From: Prosopocoilus inquinatus
Taxonomy: Eukaryota; Arthropoda; Insecta; Coleoptera; Lucanidae
Direction of reading: 5' to 3'
Length of the DNA stretch: 64,000 nt
Assembly: GCA_036172665.1 (NCBI GenBank)
Contig: JAYKNF010000017.1
Location: 1,240,001 to 1,304,000, forward strand
Within the stretch, counting starts at the first letter, position 1; the number at the start of each line of letters is the position of its first letter. Below the pieces are notes generated by a model. It was not told the DNA's origin and did not search any database. It worked only from the letters and a program-made list of their open reading frames with translations. The position numbers and the translations under genes were made by a program. Positions 28,301-41,621 of the stretch are shown one piece after another.

Positions 28301-30150
28301 CGAAAATTTCGTATCTCACATCAGAGTTACTGGAGTCCATCCAAACGTCAAATAACATGATAGATGAGTAAGGATCGATTAGATACATCACAGGAACAAC
28401 GCTAATACGTGTTGTTTCGTTTAAAACTATTTCCAGCTCCTGCTGCGTCCAAAAACTTCGTATCTCACATCAGAGCTACCAGAGTCCATCGAAACGTCAA
28501 ATAACATGATAGATGAGTAAGGATCGATTAGATACATCACAGGAACAACGCTAATACGTGTTGTTTCGTTCAAAACTATTTCCGGCTTCTGCTGCGTTCG
28601 AAAATTTCGTATCTCACATCATAGTTACTGGTGTCCATCGAAACGTCAAATAACATAGTAGATAAGTAAGGATCGATTAGATACATCACAGGAACAACGC
28701 TAATACGTGTTGTTTCGTTCAAAAGTATTTCCAGCTTCTGCTGCGTCCGAAAACTTCGTATCTCACATCAAAGTCACTGGAGTCCACCGAAACGTCAAAT
28801 AACATGATAGATAAGTAAGGATCGATTAGATACATCACAGGAACAACGCTAATGCGTATTGTTTCGTTTAAAATTATTTCCAGCTCCTCCTGTGTCCGAA
28901 AACTTCGTATCTCACATCAGAGTTACTAGAGCCCATCGAAACGTCAAATATCATGATAGATAAGTAAGGATCGATTAGATACATCACAGGAACAACGCTA
29001 ATGCGTGTTGTTTCATTTAAAACTATTTCCAGCTTCTACTGCGTCCGAGAACTTCGTATCTCACATCAGAGTTACTAGAGTCCATCCAAACGTCAAATAA
29101 CATGATAGATGAGTAAGGATCGATTAGATACATCACAGGAACAACGCTAATACGTGTTGTTTCGTTTAAAACTATTTCCAGCTCCTGCTGCGTCCAAAAA
29201 CTTCTTATCTCACATCAGAGTTACTAGAGTCCATCGAAACGTCAAATAACATGATAGATAAGTAAGGATCGATTAGATACTTCACAGGAACAACGCTAAT
29301 GCGTGTTGTTTCATTTAAAACTATTTCCAGTTTCTGCTGCGTCCGAGAACTTCGTATCTCACATCAGAGTTACTAGAGTCCATCGAAACGTCAAATAACA
29401 TGATAGATAAGTAAGGATCGATTAGATACATCACAGGAACAACGCTAATGCGTATTGTTTCATTTAAAACTATTTCCAGCTTCAACTGCGTCCGAGAACT
29501 TCGTATCTCACATCAGAGTTACTAGAGTCCATCGAAACGTCAGATAACATGATAGATAAGTAAGGATCGATTAGATACATCACAGGAACAACGCTAATAC
29601 GTGTTGTTTCGTTCAAAACTATTTTCAGCTTCTGCTGTGTCCGAAAACTTCGTATCTCACTTCAGAGTTACTGGAGCCCATCCAAACGTCAAATAATATG
29701 ATAGATGAGTAAGGATCGATTAGATACATCACAGGAACAACGCTAATACGTGTTGTTTCGTTTAAAACTATTTCCAGCTTCTGCTGCGTCCGAAAACTTC
29801 GTATCTCACTTCAGAGTTACTGGAGCGCATCCAAACGTCAAATAACATGATAGTTGAGTATTGATCGATTAGATACATCACAGGAACAACGCTAATACGT
29901 GTTGTTTCGTTCAAAACTATTTTCAGCTTCTGCTGTGTCCGAAAACTTCGTATCTCACTTCAGAGTTACTGGAGCCCATCCAAACGTCAAATAATATGAT
30001 AGATGAGTAAGGATCGATTAGATACATCACAGGAACAACGCTAATACGTGTTGTTTCGTTTAAAACTATTTCCAGCTTCTGCTGCGTCCGAAAACTTCGT
30101 ATCTCACTTCAGAGTTACTGGAGCGCATCCAAACGTCAAATAACATGATA
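25380..30150 (+). repeat. 4.8-kb satellite block, copy 1
   Basis: It is repeated at 34320-39090 with a constant offset of 8,940 bp (60 x 149). Shared markers include GCTACCAGAGTCC, ATGCTTATTGTTTCG and GATAGTTGAGTATTG. It includes an internal 8-monomer period (1,192 bp) around 26341-28700. Confidence 0.85.
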
Positions 30151-30160
30151 GTTGAGTATT
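27181..30160 (+). repeat. 20-monomer duplicated block, copy 1
   Basis: A 2,980-bp unit (20 x 149) repeated directly downstream. The marker ATGCTTATTG lies at 28107 here, 31087 in the next copy and 37047 in a further copy 40 monomers on. I saw no differences between the first two copies wherever I compared them. Confidence 0.85.
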
Positions 30161-33131
30161 GATCGATTAGATACATCACAGGAACAACGCTAATACGTGT
30201 TGTTTCGTTCAAAACTATTTCCGGCTTCTGCTGCGTTCGAAAATTTCGTATCTCACATCATAGTTACTGGTGTCCATCGAAACGTCAAATAACATAGTAG
30301 ATAAGTAAGGATCGATTAGATACATCACAGGAACAACGCTAATACGTGTTGTTTCGTTCAAAAGTATTTCCAGCTTCTGCTGCGTCCGAAAACTTCGTAT
30401 CTCACATCAAAGTCACTGGAGTCCACCGAAACGTCAAATAACATGATAGATAAGTAAGGATCGATTAGATACATCACAGGAACAACGCTAATGCGTGTTG
30501 TTTCGTTTAAAACTATTTCCAGCTTCTGCTGCGTCCGAGAACTTCGTATCTCACTTCAGAGCTACTGGAGCCCATCCAAACGTCAAATAACATGATAGAT
30601 GAGTAAGGATCGATTAGATACATCACAGGAACAACGCTAATACGTGTTGTTTCGTTTAAAACTATTTCCAGCTTCTGCTGCGTCCAAAAACTTCGCATCT
30701 CACATCAGGGTTACTGAAGTTCATCCAAACGTCAAATAACATAATAGATAAGTAAGGATCGATTAGATACAGCACAGGAGCAACGCTAATGCGTGTTGTT
30801 TCATTTAAAACTATTTCCAGCTTCTGCTGCGTCCGAGAACTTCGTATCTCACATCATAGTTACTGGTGTCCATCGAAACGTCAAATAACATAGTAGATAA
30901 GTAAGGATCGATTAGATACATCACAGGAACAACGCTAATACGTGTTGTTTCGTTCAAAAGTATTTCCAGCTTCTGCTGCGTCCGAAAACTTCGTATCTCA
31001 CATCAAAGTCACTGGAGTCCACCGAAACGTCAAATAACATGATAGATAAGTAAGGATCGATTAGATACATCACAGGAACAACGCTAATGCTTATTGTTTC
31101 GTTTAAAATTATTTCCAGCTCCTCCTGTGTCCGAAAATTTCGTATCTCACATCAGAGTTACTGGTGTCCACCGAAACGTCAAATAACATGATAGATAAGT
31201 AAGGATCGATTAGATACATCACAGGAACAACGCTAATGCGTATTGTTTCGTTTAAAACTATTTCCAGCTCCTCCTGTGTCCGAAAATTTCGTATCTCACA
31301 TCAGAGTTACTGGAGTCCATCCAAACGTCAAATAACATGATAGATGAGTAAGGATCGATTAGATACATCACAGGAACAACGCTAATACGTGTTGTTTCGT
31401 TTAAAACTATTTCCAGCTCCTGCTGCGTCCAAAAACTTCGTATCTCACATCAGAGCTACCAGAGTCCATCGAAACGTCAAATAACATGATAGATGAGTAA
31501 GGATCGATTAGATACATCACAGGAACAACGCTAATACGTGTTGTTTCGTTCAAAACTATTTCCGGCTTCTGCTGCGTTCGAAAATTTCGTATCTCACATC
31601 ATAGTTACTGGTGTCCATCGAAACGTCAAATAACATAGTAGATAAGTAAGGATCGATTAGATACATCACAGGAACAACGCTAATACGTGTTGTTTCGTTC
31701 AAAAGTATTTCCAGCTTCTGCTGCGTCCGAAAACTTCGTATCTCACATCAAAGTCACTGGAGTCCACCGAAACGTCAAATAACATGATAGATAAGTAAGG
31801 ATCGATTAGATACATCACAGGAACAACGCTAATGCGTATTGTTTCGTTTAAAATTATTTCCAGCTCCTCCTGTGTCCGAAAACTTCGTATCTCACATCAG
31901 AGTTACTAGAGCCCATCGAAACGTCAAATATCATGATAGATAAGTAAGGATCGATTAGATACATCACAGGAACAACGCTAATGCGTGTTGTTTCATTTAA
32001 AACTATTTCCAGCTTCTACTGCGTCCGAGAACTTCGTATCTCACATCAGAGTTACTAGAGTCCATCCAAACGTCAAATAACATGATAGATGAGTAAGGAT
32101 CGATTAGATACATCACAGGAACAACGCTAATACGTGTTGTTTCGTTTAAAACTATTTCCAGCTCCTGCTGCGTCCAAAAACTTCTTATCTCACATCAGAG
32201 TTACTAGAGTCCATCGAAACGTCAAATAACATGATAGATAAGTAAGGATCGATTAGATACTTCACAGGAACAACGCTAATGCGTGTTGTTTCATTTAAAA
32301 CTATTTCCAGTTTCTGCTGCGTCCGAGAACTTCGTATCTCACATCAGAGTTACTAGAGTCCATCGAAACGTCAAATAACATGATAGATAAGTAAGGATCG
32401 ATTAGATACATCACAGGAACAACGCTAATGCGTATTGTTTCATTTAAAACTATTTCCAGCTTCAACTGCGTCCGAGAACTTCGTATCTCACATCAGAGTT
32501 ACTAGAGTCCATCGAAACGTCAGATAACATGATAGATAAGTAAGGATCGATTAGATACATCACAGGAACAACGCTAATACGTGTTGTTTCGTTCAAAACT
32601 ATTTTCAGCTTCTGCTGTGTCCGAAAACTTCGTATCTCACTTCAGAGTTACTGGAGCCCATCCAAACGTCAAATAATATGATAGATGAGTAAGGATCGAT
32701 TAGATACATCACAGGAACAACGCTAATACGTGTTGTTTCGTTTAAAACTATTTCCAGCTTCTGCTGCGTCCGAAAACTTCGTATCTCACTTCAGAGTTAC
32801 TGGAGCGCATCCAAACGTCAAATAACATGATAGTTGAGTATTGATCGATTAGATACATCACAGGAACAACGCTAATACGTGTTGTTTCGTTCAAAACTAT
32901 TTTCAGCTTCTGCTGTGTCCGAAAACTTCGTATCTCACTTCAGAGTTACTGGAGCCCATCCAAACGTCAAATAATATGATAGATGAGTAAGGATCGATTA
33001 GATACATCACAGGAACAACGCTAATACGTGTTGTTTCGTTTAAAACTATTTCCAGCTTCTGCTGCGTCCGAAAACTTCGTATCTCACTTCAGAGTTACTG
33101 GAGCGCATCCAAACGTCAAATAACATGATAG
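30161..33131 (+). repeat. 20-monomer duplicated block, copy 2
   Basis: Tandem partner of 27181-30160. Homology ends at about 33132, where GATGAGTATTG replaces GTTGAGTATTG and the next monomer switches to the TCGTTGAAAAC / TTTCCCGCTT variant. Confidence 0.85.
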
Positions 33132-34319
33132 ATGAGTATTGATCGATTAGATACATCACAGGAACAACGCTAATGCGTGTTGTTTCGTTGAAAACTATTT
33201 CCCGCTTCTGCTGCGTCTGAAAATTTCGTGTCTCACATTAGAGTTACTGGAGTCCATCGAAACGTCAAATAACATAGTAGCTAAGTAAGGATCGATTAGA
33301 TACATCACAGGAACAACGCTAATGCGTATTGTTTCGTTTAAAACTATTTCCAGCTCCTCCTGTGTCCGAAAATTTCGTATCTCACATCAGAGTTATTGGA
33401 GTCCATCCAAACGTCAAATAACATGATAGATGAGTAAGGATCGATTAGATACATCACAGGAACAACGCTAATACGTGTTGTTTCGTTCAAAACTATTTCC
33501 GGCTTCTGCTGCGTTCGAAAATTTCGTATCTCACATCATAGTTACTGGTGTCCATCGAAACGTCAAATAACATAGTAGATAAGTAAGGATCGATTAGATA
33601 CATCACAGGAACAACGCTAATACGTGTTGTTTCGTTCAAAAGTATTTCCAGCTTCTGCTGCGTCCGAAAACTTCGTATCTCACATCAAAGTCACTGGAGT
33701 CCACCGAAACGTCAAATAACATGATAGATAAGTAAGGATCGATTAGATACATCACAGGAACAACGCTAATGCGTGTTGTTTCGTTTAAAACTATTTCCAG
33801 CTTCTGCTGCGTCCGAGAACTTCGTATCTCACTTCAGAGCTACTGGAGCCCATCCAAACGTCAAATAACATGATAGATGAGTAAGGATCGATTAGATACA
33901 TCACAGGAACAACGCTAATACGTGTTGTTTCGTTTAAAACTATTTCCAGCTTCTGCTGCGTCCAAAAACTTCGCATCTCACATCAGGGTTACTGAAGTTC
34001 ATCCAAACGTCAAATAACATAATAGATAAGTAAGGATCGATTAGATACAGCACAGGAGCAACGCTAATGCGTGTTGTTTCATTTAAAACTATTTCCAGCT
34101 TCTGCTGCGTCCGAGAACTTCGTATCTCACATCATAGTTACTGGTGTCCATCGAAACGTCAAATAACATAGTAGATAAGTAAGGATCGATTAGATACATC
34201 ACAGGAACAACGCTAATACGTGTTGTTTCGTTCAAAAGTATTTCCAGCTTCTGCTGCGTCCGAAAACTTCGTATCTCACATCAAAGTCACTGGAGTCCAC
34301 CGAAACGTCAAATAACATG

Positions 34320-37300
34320 ATAGATAAGTAAGGATCGATTAGATACATCACAGGAACAACGCTAATACGTGTTGTTTCGTTCAAAAGTATTTCCAGCTTC
34401 TGCTGCGTCCGAAAACTTCGTATCTCACATCAAAGTCACTGGAGTCCACCGAAACGTCAAATAACATGATAGATAAGTAAGGATCGATTAGATACATCAC
34501 AGGAACAACGCTAATGCGTATTGTTTCGTTTAAAATTATTTCCAGCTCCTCCTGTGTCCGAAAACTTCGTATCTCACATCAGAGTTACTAGAGCCCATCG
34601 AAACGTCAAATATCATGATAGATAAGTAAGGATCGATTAGATACATCACAGGAACAACGCTAATGCGTGTTGTTTCATTAAAAACTATTTCCAGCTTCTA
34701 CTGCGTCCGAGAACTTCGTATCTCACATCAGAGTTACTAGAGTCCATCCAAACGTCAAATAACATGATAGATGAGTAAGGATCGATTAGATACATCACAG
34801 GAACAACGCTAATACGTGTTGTTTCGTTTAAAACTATTTCCAGCTCCTGCTGCGTCCAAAAACTTCGTATCTCACATCAGAGCTACCAGAGTCCATCGAA
34901 ACGTCAAATAACATGATAGATGAGTAAGGATCGATTAGATACATCACAGGAACAACGCTAATACGTGTTGTTTCGTTCAAAACTATTTCCGGCTTCTGCT
35001 GCGTTCGAAAATTTCGTATCTCACATCATAGTTACTGGTGTCCATCGAAACGTCAAATAACATAGTAGATAAGTAAGGATCGATTAGATACATCACAGGA
35101 ACAACGCTAATACGTGTTGTTTCGTTCAAAAGTATTTCCAGCTTCTGCTGCGTCCGAAAACTTCGTATCTCACATCAAAGTCACTGGAGTCCACCGAAAC
35201 GTCAAATAACATGATAGATAAGTAAGGATCGATTAGATACATCACAGGAACAACGCTAATGCGTGTTGTTTCGTTTAAAACTATTTCCAGCTTCTGCTGC
35301 GTCCGAGAACTTCGTATCTCACTTCAGAGCTACTGGAGCCCATCCAAACGTCAAATAACATGATAGATGAGTAAGGATCGATTAGATACATCACAGGAAC
35401 AACGCTAACGCGTGTTGTTTCGTTTAAAACTATTTCCAGCTTCTGCTGCGTCCAAAAACTTCGCATCTCACATCAGGGTTACTGAAGTTCATCCAAACGT
35501 CAAATAACATAATAGATAAGTAAGGATCGATTAGATACAGCACAGGAGCAACGCTAATGCGTGTTGTTTCATTTAAAACTATTTCCAGCTTCTGCTGCGT
35601 CCGAGAACTTCGTATCTCACATCATAGTTACTGGTGTCCATCGAAACGTCAAATAACATAGTAGATAAGTAAGGATCGATTAGATACATCACAGGAACAA
35701 CGCTAATACGTGTTGTTTCGTTCAAAAGTATTTCCAGCTTCTGCTGCGTCCGAAAACTTCGTATCTCACATCAAAGTCACTGGAGTCCACCGAAACGTCA
35801 AATAACATGATAGATAAGTAAGGATCGATTAGATACATCACAGGAACAACGCTAATGCGTGTTGTTTCGTTTAAAACTATTTCCAGCTTCTGCTGCGTCC
35901 GAGAACTTCGTATCTCACTTCAGAGCTACTGGAGCCCATCCAAACGTCAAATAACATGATAGATGAGTAAGGATCGATTAGATACATCACAGGAACAACG
36001 CTAATACGTGTTGTTTCGTTTAAAACTATTTCCAGCTCCTGCTGCGTCCAAAAACTTCGTATCTCACATCAGAGCTACCAGAGTCCATCGAAACGTCAAA
36101 TAACATGATAGATGAGTAAGGATCGATTAGATACATCACAGGAACAACGCTAATACGTGTTGTTTCGTTCAAAACTATTTCCGGCTTCTGCTGCGTTCGA
36201 AAATTTCGTATCTCACATCATAGTTACTGGTGTCCATCGAAACGTCAAATAACATAGTAGATAAGTAAGGATCGATTAGATACATCACAGGAACAACGCT
36301 AATACGTGTTGTTTCGTTCAAAAGTATTTCCAGCTTCTGCTGCGTCCGAAAACTTCGTATCTCACATCAAAGTCACTGGAGTCCACCGAAACGTCAAATA
36401 ACATGATAGATAAGTAAGGATCGATTAGATACATCACAGGAACAACGCTAATGCGTGTTGTTTCGTTTAAAACTATTTCCAGCTTCTGCTGCGTCCGAGA
36501 ACTTCGTATCTCACTTCAGAGCTACTGGAGCCCATCCAAACGTCAAATAACATGATAGATGAGTAAGGATCGATTAGATACATCACAGGAACAACGCTAA
36601 TACGTGTTGTTTCGTTTAAAACTATTTCCAGCTTCTGCTGCGTCCAAAAACTTCGCATCTCACATCAGGGTTACTGAAGTTCATCCAAACGTCAAATAAC
36701 ATAATAGATAAGTAAGGATCGATTAGATACAGCACAGGAGCAACGCTAATGCGTGTTGTTTCATTTAAAACTATTTCCAGCTTCTGCTGCGTCCGAGAAC
36801 TTCGTATCTCACATCATAGTTACTGGTGTCCATCGAAACGTCAAATAACATAGTAGATAAGTAAGGATCGATTAGATACATCACAGGAACAACGCTAATA
36901 CGTGTTGTTTCGTTCAAAAGTATTTCCAGCTTCTGCTGCGTCCGAAAACTTCGTATCTCACATCAAAGTCACTGGAGTCCACCGAAACGTCAAATAACAT
37001 GATAGATAAGTAAGGATCGATTAGATACATCACAGGAACAACGCTAATGCTTATTGTTTCGTTTAAAATTATTTCCAGCTCCTCCTGTGTCCGAAAATTT
37101 CGTATCTCACATCAGAGTTACTGGTGTCCACCGAAACGTCAAATAACATGATAGATAAGTAAGGATCGATTAGATACATCACAGGAACAACGCTAATGCG
37201 TATTGTTTCGTTTAAAACTATTTCCAGCTCCTCCTGTGTCCGAAAATTTCGTATCTCACATCAGAGTTACTGGAGTCCATCCAAACGTCAAATAACATGA

Positions 37301-39090
37301 TAGATGAGTAAGGATCGATTAGATACATCACAGGAACAACGCTAATACGTGTTGTTTCGTTTAAAACTATTTCCAGCTCCTGCTGCGTCCAAAAACTTCG
37401 TATCTCACATCAGAGCTACCAGAGTCCATCGAAACGTCAAATAACATGATAGATGAGTAAGGATCGATTAGATACATCACAGGAACAACGCTAATACGTG
37501 TTGTTTCGTTCAAAACTATTTCCGGCTTCTGCTGCGTTCGAAAATTTCGTATCTCACATCATAGTTACTGGTGTCCATCGAAACGTCAAATAACATAGTA
37601 GATAAGTAAGGATCGATTAGATACATCACAGGAACAACGCTAATACGTGTTGTTTCGTTCAAAAGTATTTCCAGCTTCTGCTGCGTCCGAAAACTTCGTA
37701 TCTCACATCAAAGTCACTGGAGTCCACCGAAACGTCAAATAACATGATAGATAAGTAAGGATCGATTAGATACATCACAGGAACAACGCTAATGCGTATT
37801 GTTTCGTTTAAAATTATTTCCAGCTCCTCCTGTGTCCGAAAACTTCGTATCTCACATCAGAGTTACTAGAGCCCATCGAAACGTCAAATATCATGATAGA
37901 TAAGTAAGGATCGATTAGATACATCACAGGAACAACGCTAATGCGTGTTGTTTCATTTAAAACTATTTCCAGCTTCTACTGCGTCCGAGAACTTCGTATC
38001 TCACATCAGAGTTACTAGAGTCCATCCAAACGTCAAATAACATGATAGATGAGTAAGGATCGATTAGATACATCACAGGAACAACGCTAATACGTGTTGT
38101 TTCGTTTAAAACTATTTCCAGCTCCTGCTGCGTCCAAAAACTTCTTATCTCACATCAGAGTTACTAGAGTCCATCGAAACGTCAAATAACATGATAGATA
38201 AGTAAGGATCGATTAGATACTTCACAGGAACAACGCTAATGCGTGTTGTTTCATTTAAAACTATTTCCAGTTTCTGCTGCGTCCGAGAACTTCGTATCTC
38301 ACATCAGAGTTACTAGAGTCCATCGAAACGTCAAATAACATGATAGATAAGTAAGGATCGATTAGATACATCACAGGAACAACGCTAATGCGTATTGTTT
38401 CATTTAAAACTATTTCCAGCTTCAACTGCGTCCGAGAACTTCGTATCTCACATCAGAGTTACTAGAGTCCATCGAAACGTCAGATAACATGATAGATAAG
38501 TAAGGATCGATTAGATACATCACAGGAACAACGCTAATACGTGTTGTTTCGTTCAAAACTATTTTCAGCTTCTGCTGTGTCCGAAAACTTCGTATCTCAC
38601 TTCAGAGTTACTGGAGCCCATCCAAACGTCAAATAATATGATAGATGAGTAAGGATCGATTAGATACATCACAGGAACAACGCTAATACGTGTTGTTTCG
38701 TTTAAAACTATTTCCAGCTTCTGCTGCGTCCGAAAACTTCGTATCTCACTTCAGAGTTACTGGAGCGCATCCAAACGTCAAATAACATGATAGTTGAGTA
38801 TTGATCGATTAGATACATCACAGGAACAACGCTAATACGTGTTGTTTCGTTCAAAACTATTTTCAGCTTCTGCTGTGTCCGAAAACTTCGTATCTCACTT
38901 CAGAGTTACTGGAGCCCATCCAAACGTCAAATAATATGATAGATGAGTAAGGATCGATTAGATACATCACAGGAACAACGCTAATACGTGTTGTTTCGTT
39001 TAAAACTATTTCCAGCTTCTGCTGCGTCCGAAAACTTCGTATCTCACTTCAGAGTTACTGGAGCGCATCCAAACGTCAAATAACATGATA
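34320..39090 (+). repeat. 4.8-kb satellite block, copy 2
   Basis: Partner of 25380-30150. The few differences noticed include CATTAAAAACTATT near 34676 against CATTTAAAACTATT, and CTAACGCGTG near 35405 against CTAATACGTG. It ends where GATGAGTATTG replaces GTTGAGTATTG. Confidence 0.85.
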
Positions 39091-41253
39091 GATGAGTATT
39101 GATCGATTAGATACATCACAGGAACAACGCTAATGCGTGTTGTTTCGTTGAAAACTATTTCCCGCTTCTGCTGCGTCTGAAAATTTCGTGTCTCACATTA
39201 GAGTTACTGGAGTCCATCGAAACGTCAAATAACATAGTAGCTAAGTAAGGATCGATTAGATACATCACAGGAACAACGCTAATGCGTATTGTTTCGTTTA
39301 AAACTATTTCCAGCTCCTCCTGTGTCCGAAAATTTCGTATCTCACATCAGAGTTATTGGAGTCCATCCAAACGTCAAATAACATGATAGATGAGTAAGGA
39401 TCGATTAGATACATCACAGGAACAACGCTAATACGTGTTGTTTCGTTTAAAACTATTTCCAGCTCCTGCTGCGTCCAAAAACTTCGTATCTCACATCAGA
39501 GCTACTAGAGTCCATCGAAACGTCAAATAACATGATAGATAAGTAAGGATCGATTAGATACATCACAGGAACAACGCTAATGCGTGTTGTTTCATTTAAA
39601 ACTATTTCCAGTTTCTGCTGCGTCCGAGAACTTCGTATCTCACTTCAGAGTTACTGGAGCCCATCCAAACGTCAAATAACATGATAGATGAGTAAGGATC
39701 GATTAGATACATCACAGGAACAACGCTAATACGTGTTGTTTCGTTTAAAACTCTTTCCAGCTTCTGCTGCGTCCGAGAACTTCGTATCTCACTTCAGAGC
39801 TACTGGAGCCCATCCAAACGTCAAATAACATGATAGATGAGTAAGGATCGATTAGATACATCACAGGAACAACGCTAATACGTGTTGTTTCGTTTAAAAC
39901 TATTTCCAGCTTCTGCTGCGTCCAAAAACTTCGCATCTCACATCAGGGTTACTGAAGTTCATCCAAACGTCAAATAACATAATAGATAAGTAAGGATCGA
40001 TTAGATACAGCACAGGAGCAACGCTAATGCGTGTTGTTTCATTTAAAACTATTTCCAGCTTCTGCTGCGTCCGAGAACTTCGTATCTCACATCAGAGTTA
40101 CTGGTGTCCACCGAAACGTCAAATAACATGATAGATAAGTAAGGATCGATTAGATAAATCACAGGAACAACGCTAATGCGTATTGTTTCGTTTAAAACTA
40201 TTTCCAGCTACTCCTGTGTCCGAAAATTTCGTATCTCACATCAGAGTTACTGGAGTCCATCCAAACGTCAAATAACATGATAGATGAGTAAGGATCGATT
40301 AGATACATCACAGGAACAACGCTAATACGTGTTGTTTCGTTTAAAATTATTTCCAGCTCCTGCTGCGTCCAAAAACTTCGTATCTCACATCAGAGCTACT
40401 AGAGTCCATCGAAACGTCAAATAACATGATAGATGAGTAAGGATCGATTAGATACATCACAGGAACAACGCTAATACGTGTTGTTTCGTTCAAAACTATT
40501 TCCGGCTTCTGCTGCGTTCGAAAATTTCGTATCTCACATCATAGTTACTGGTGTCCATCGAAACGTCAAATAACATAGTAGATAAGTAAGGATCGATTAG
40601 ATACATCACAGGAAAAACGCTAATACGTGTTGTTTCGTTCAAAAGTATTTCCAGCTTCTGCTGCGTCCGAAAACTTCGTATCTCACATCAAAGTCACTGG
40701 AGTCCACCGAAACGTCAAATAACATGATAGATAAGTAAGGATCGATTAGATACATCACAGGAACAACGCTAATGCGTATTGTTTCGTTTAAAATTATTTC
40801 CAGCTCCTCCTGTGTCCGAAAACTTCGTATCTCACATCAGAGTTACTAGAGCCCATCGAAACGTCAAATATCATGATAGATAAGTAAGGATCGATTAGAT
40901 ACATCACAGGAACAACGCTAATGCGTGTTGTTTCATTTAAAACTATTTCCAGCTTCTACTGCGTCCGAGAACTTCGTATCTCACATCAGAGTTACTAGAG
41001 CCCATCCAAACGTCAAATAACATGATAGATAAGTAAGGATCGATTAGATACATCACAGGAACAACGCTATTGCGTGTTGTTTCATTTAAAACTATTTCCA
41101 GCTTCTACTGCGTCCGAGAACTTCGTATCTCACATCAGAGTTACTAGAGTCCATCCAAACGTCAAATAACATGATAGATGAGTAAGGATCGATTAGATAC
41201 ATCACAGGAACAACGCTAATACGTGTTGTTTCGTTTAAAACTATTTCCAGCTC
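38940..41253 (+). repeat. 18-monomer-period block, copy 1
   Basis: It matches 41622-43935 with offset 2,682 bp (18 x 149), and also 13127-15406 (offset 25,813). Shared markers are TCGTTGAAAAC with TTTCCCGCTT, CAGCTACTCCTGTG and GCTATTGCGTG. Confidence 0.8.
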
Positions 41254-41621
41254 CTGCTGCGTCCAAAAACTTCTTATCTCACATCAGAGTTACTAGAGTC
41301 CATCGAAACGTCAAATAACATGATAGATAAGTAAGGATCGATTAGATACTTCACAGGAACAACGCTAATGCGTGTTGTTTCATTTAAAACTATTTCCAGT
41401 TTCTGCTGCGTCCGAGAACTTCGTATCTCACATCAGAGTTACTAGAGTCCATCGAAACGTCAAATAACATGATAGATAAGTAAGGATCGATTAGATACAT
41501 CACAGGAACAACGCTAATACGTGTTGTTTCGTTCAAAACTATTTTCAGCTTCTGCTGCGTCCGAAAACTTTGTATCTCACTTCAGAGTTACTGGAGCCCA
41601 TCCAAACGTCAAATAACATGA

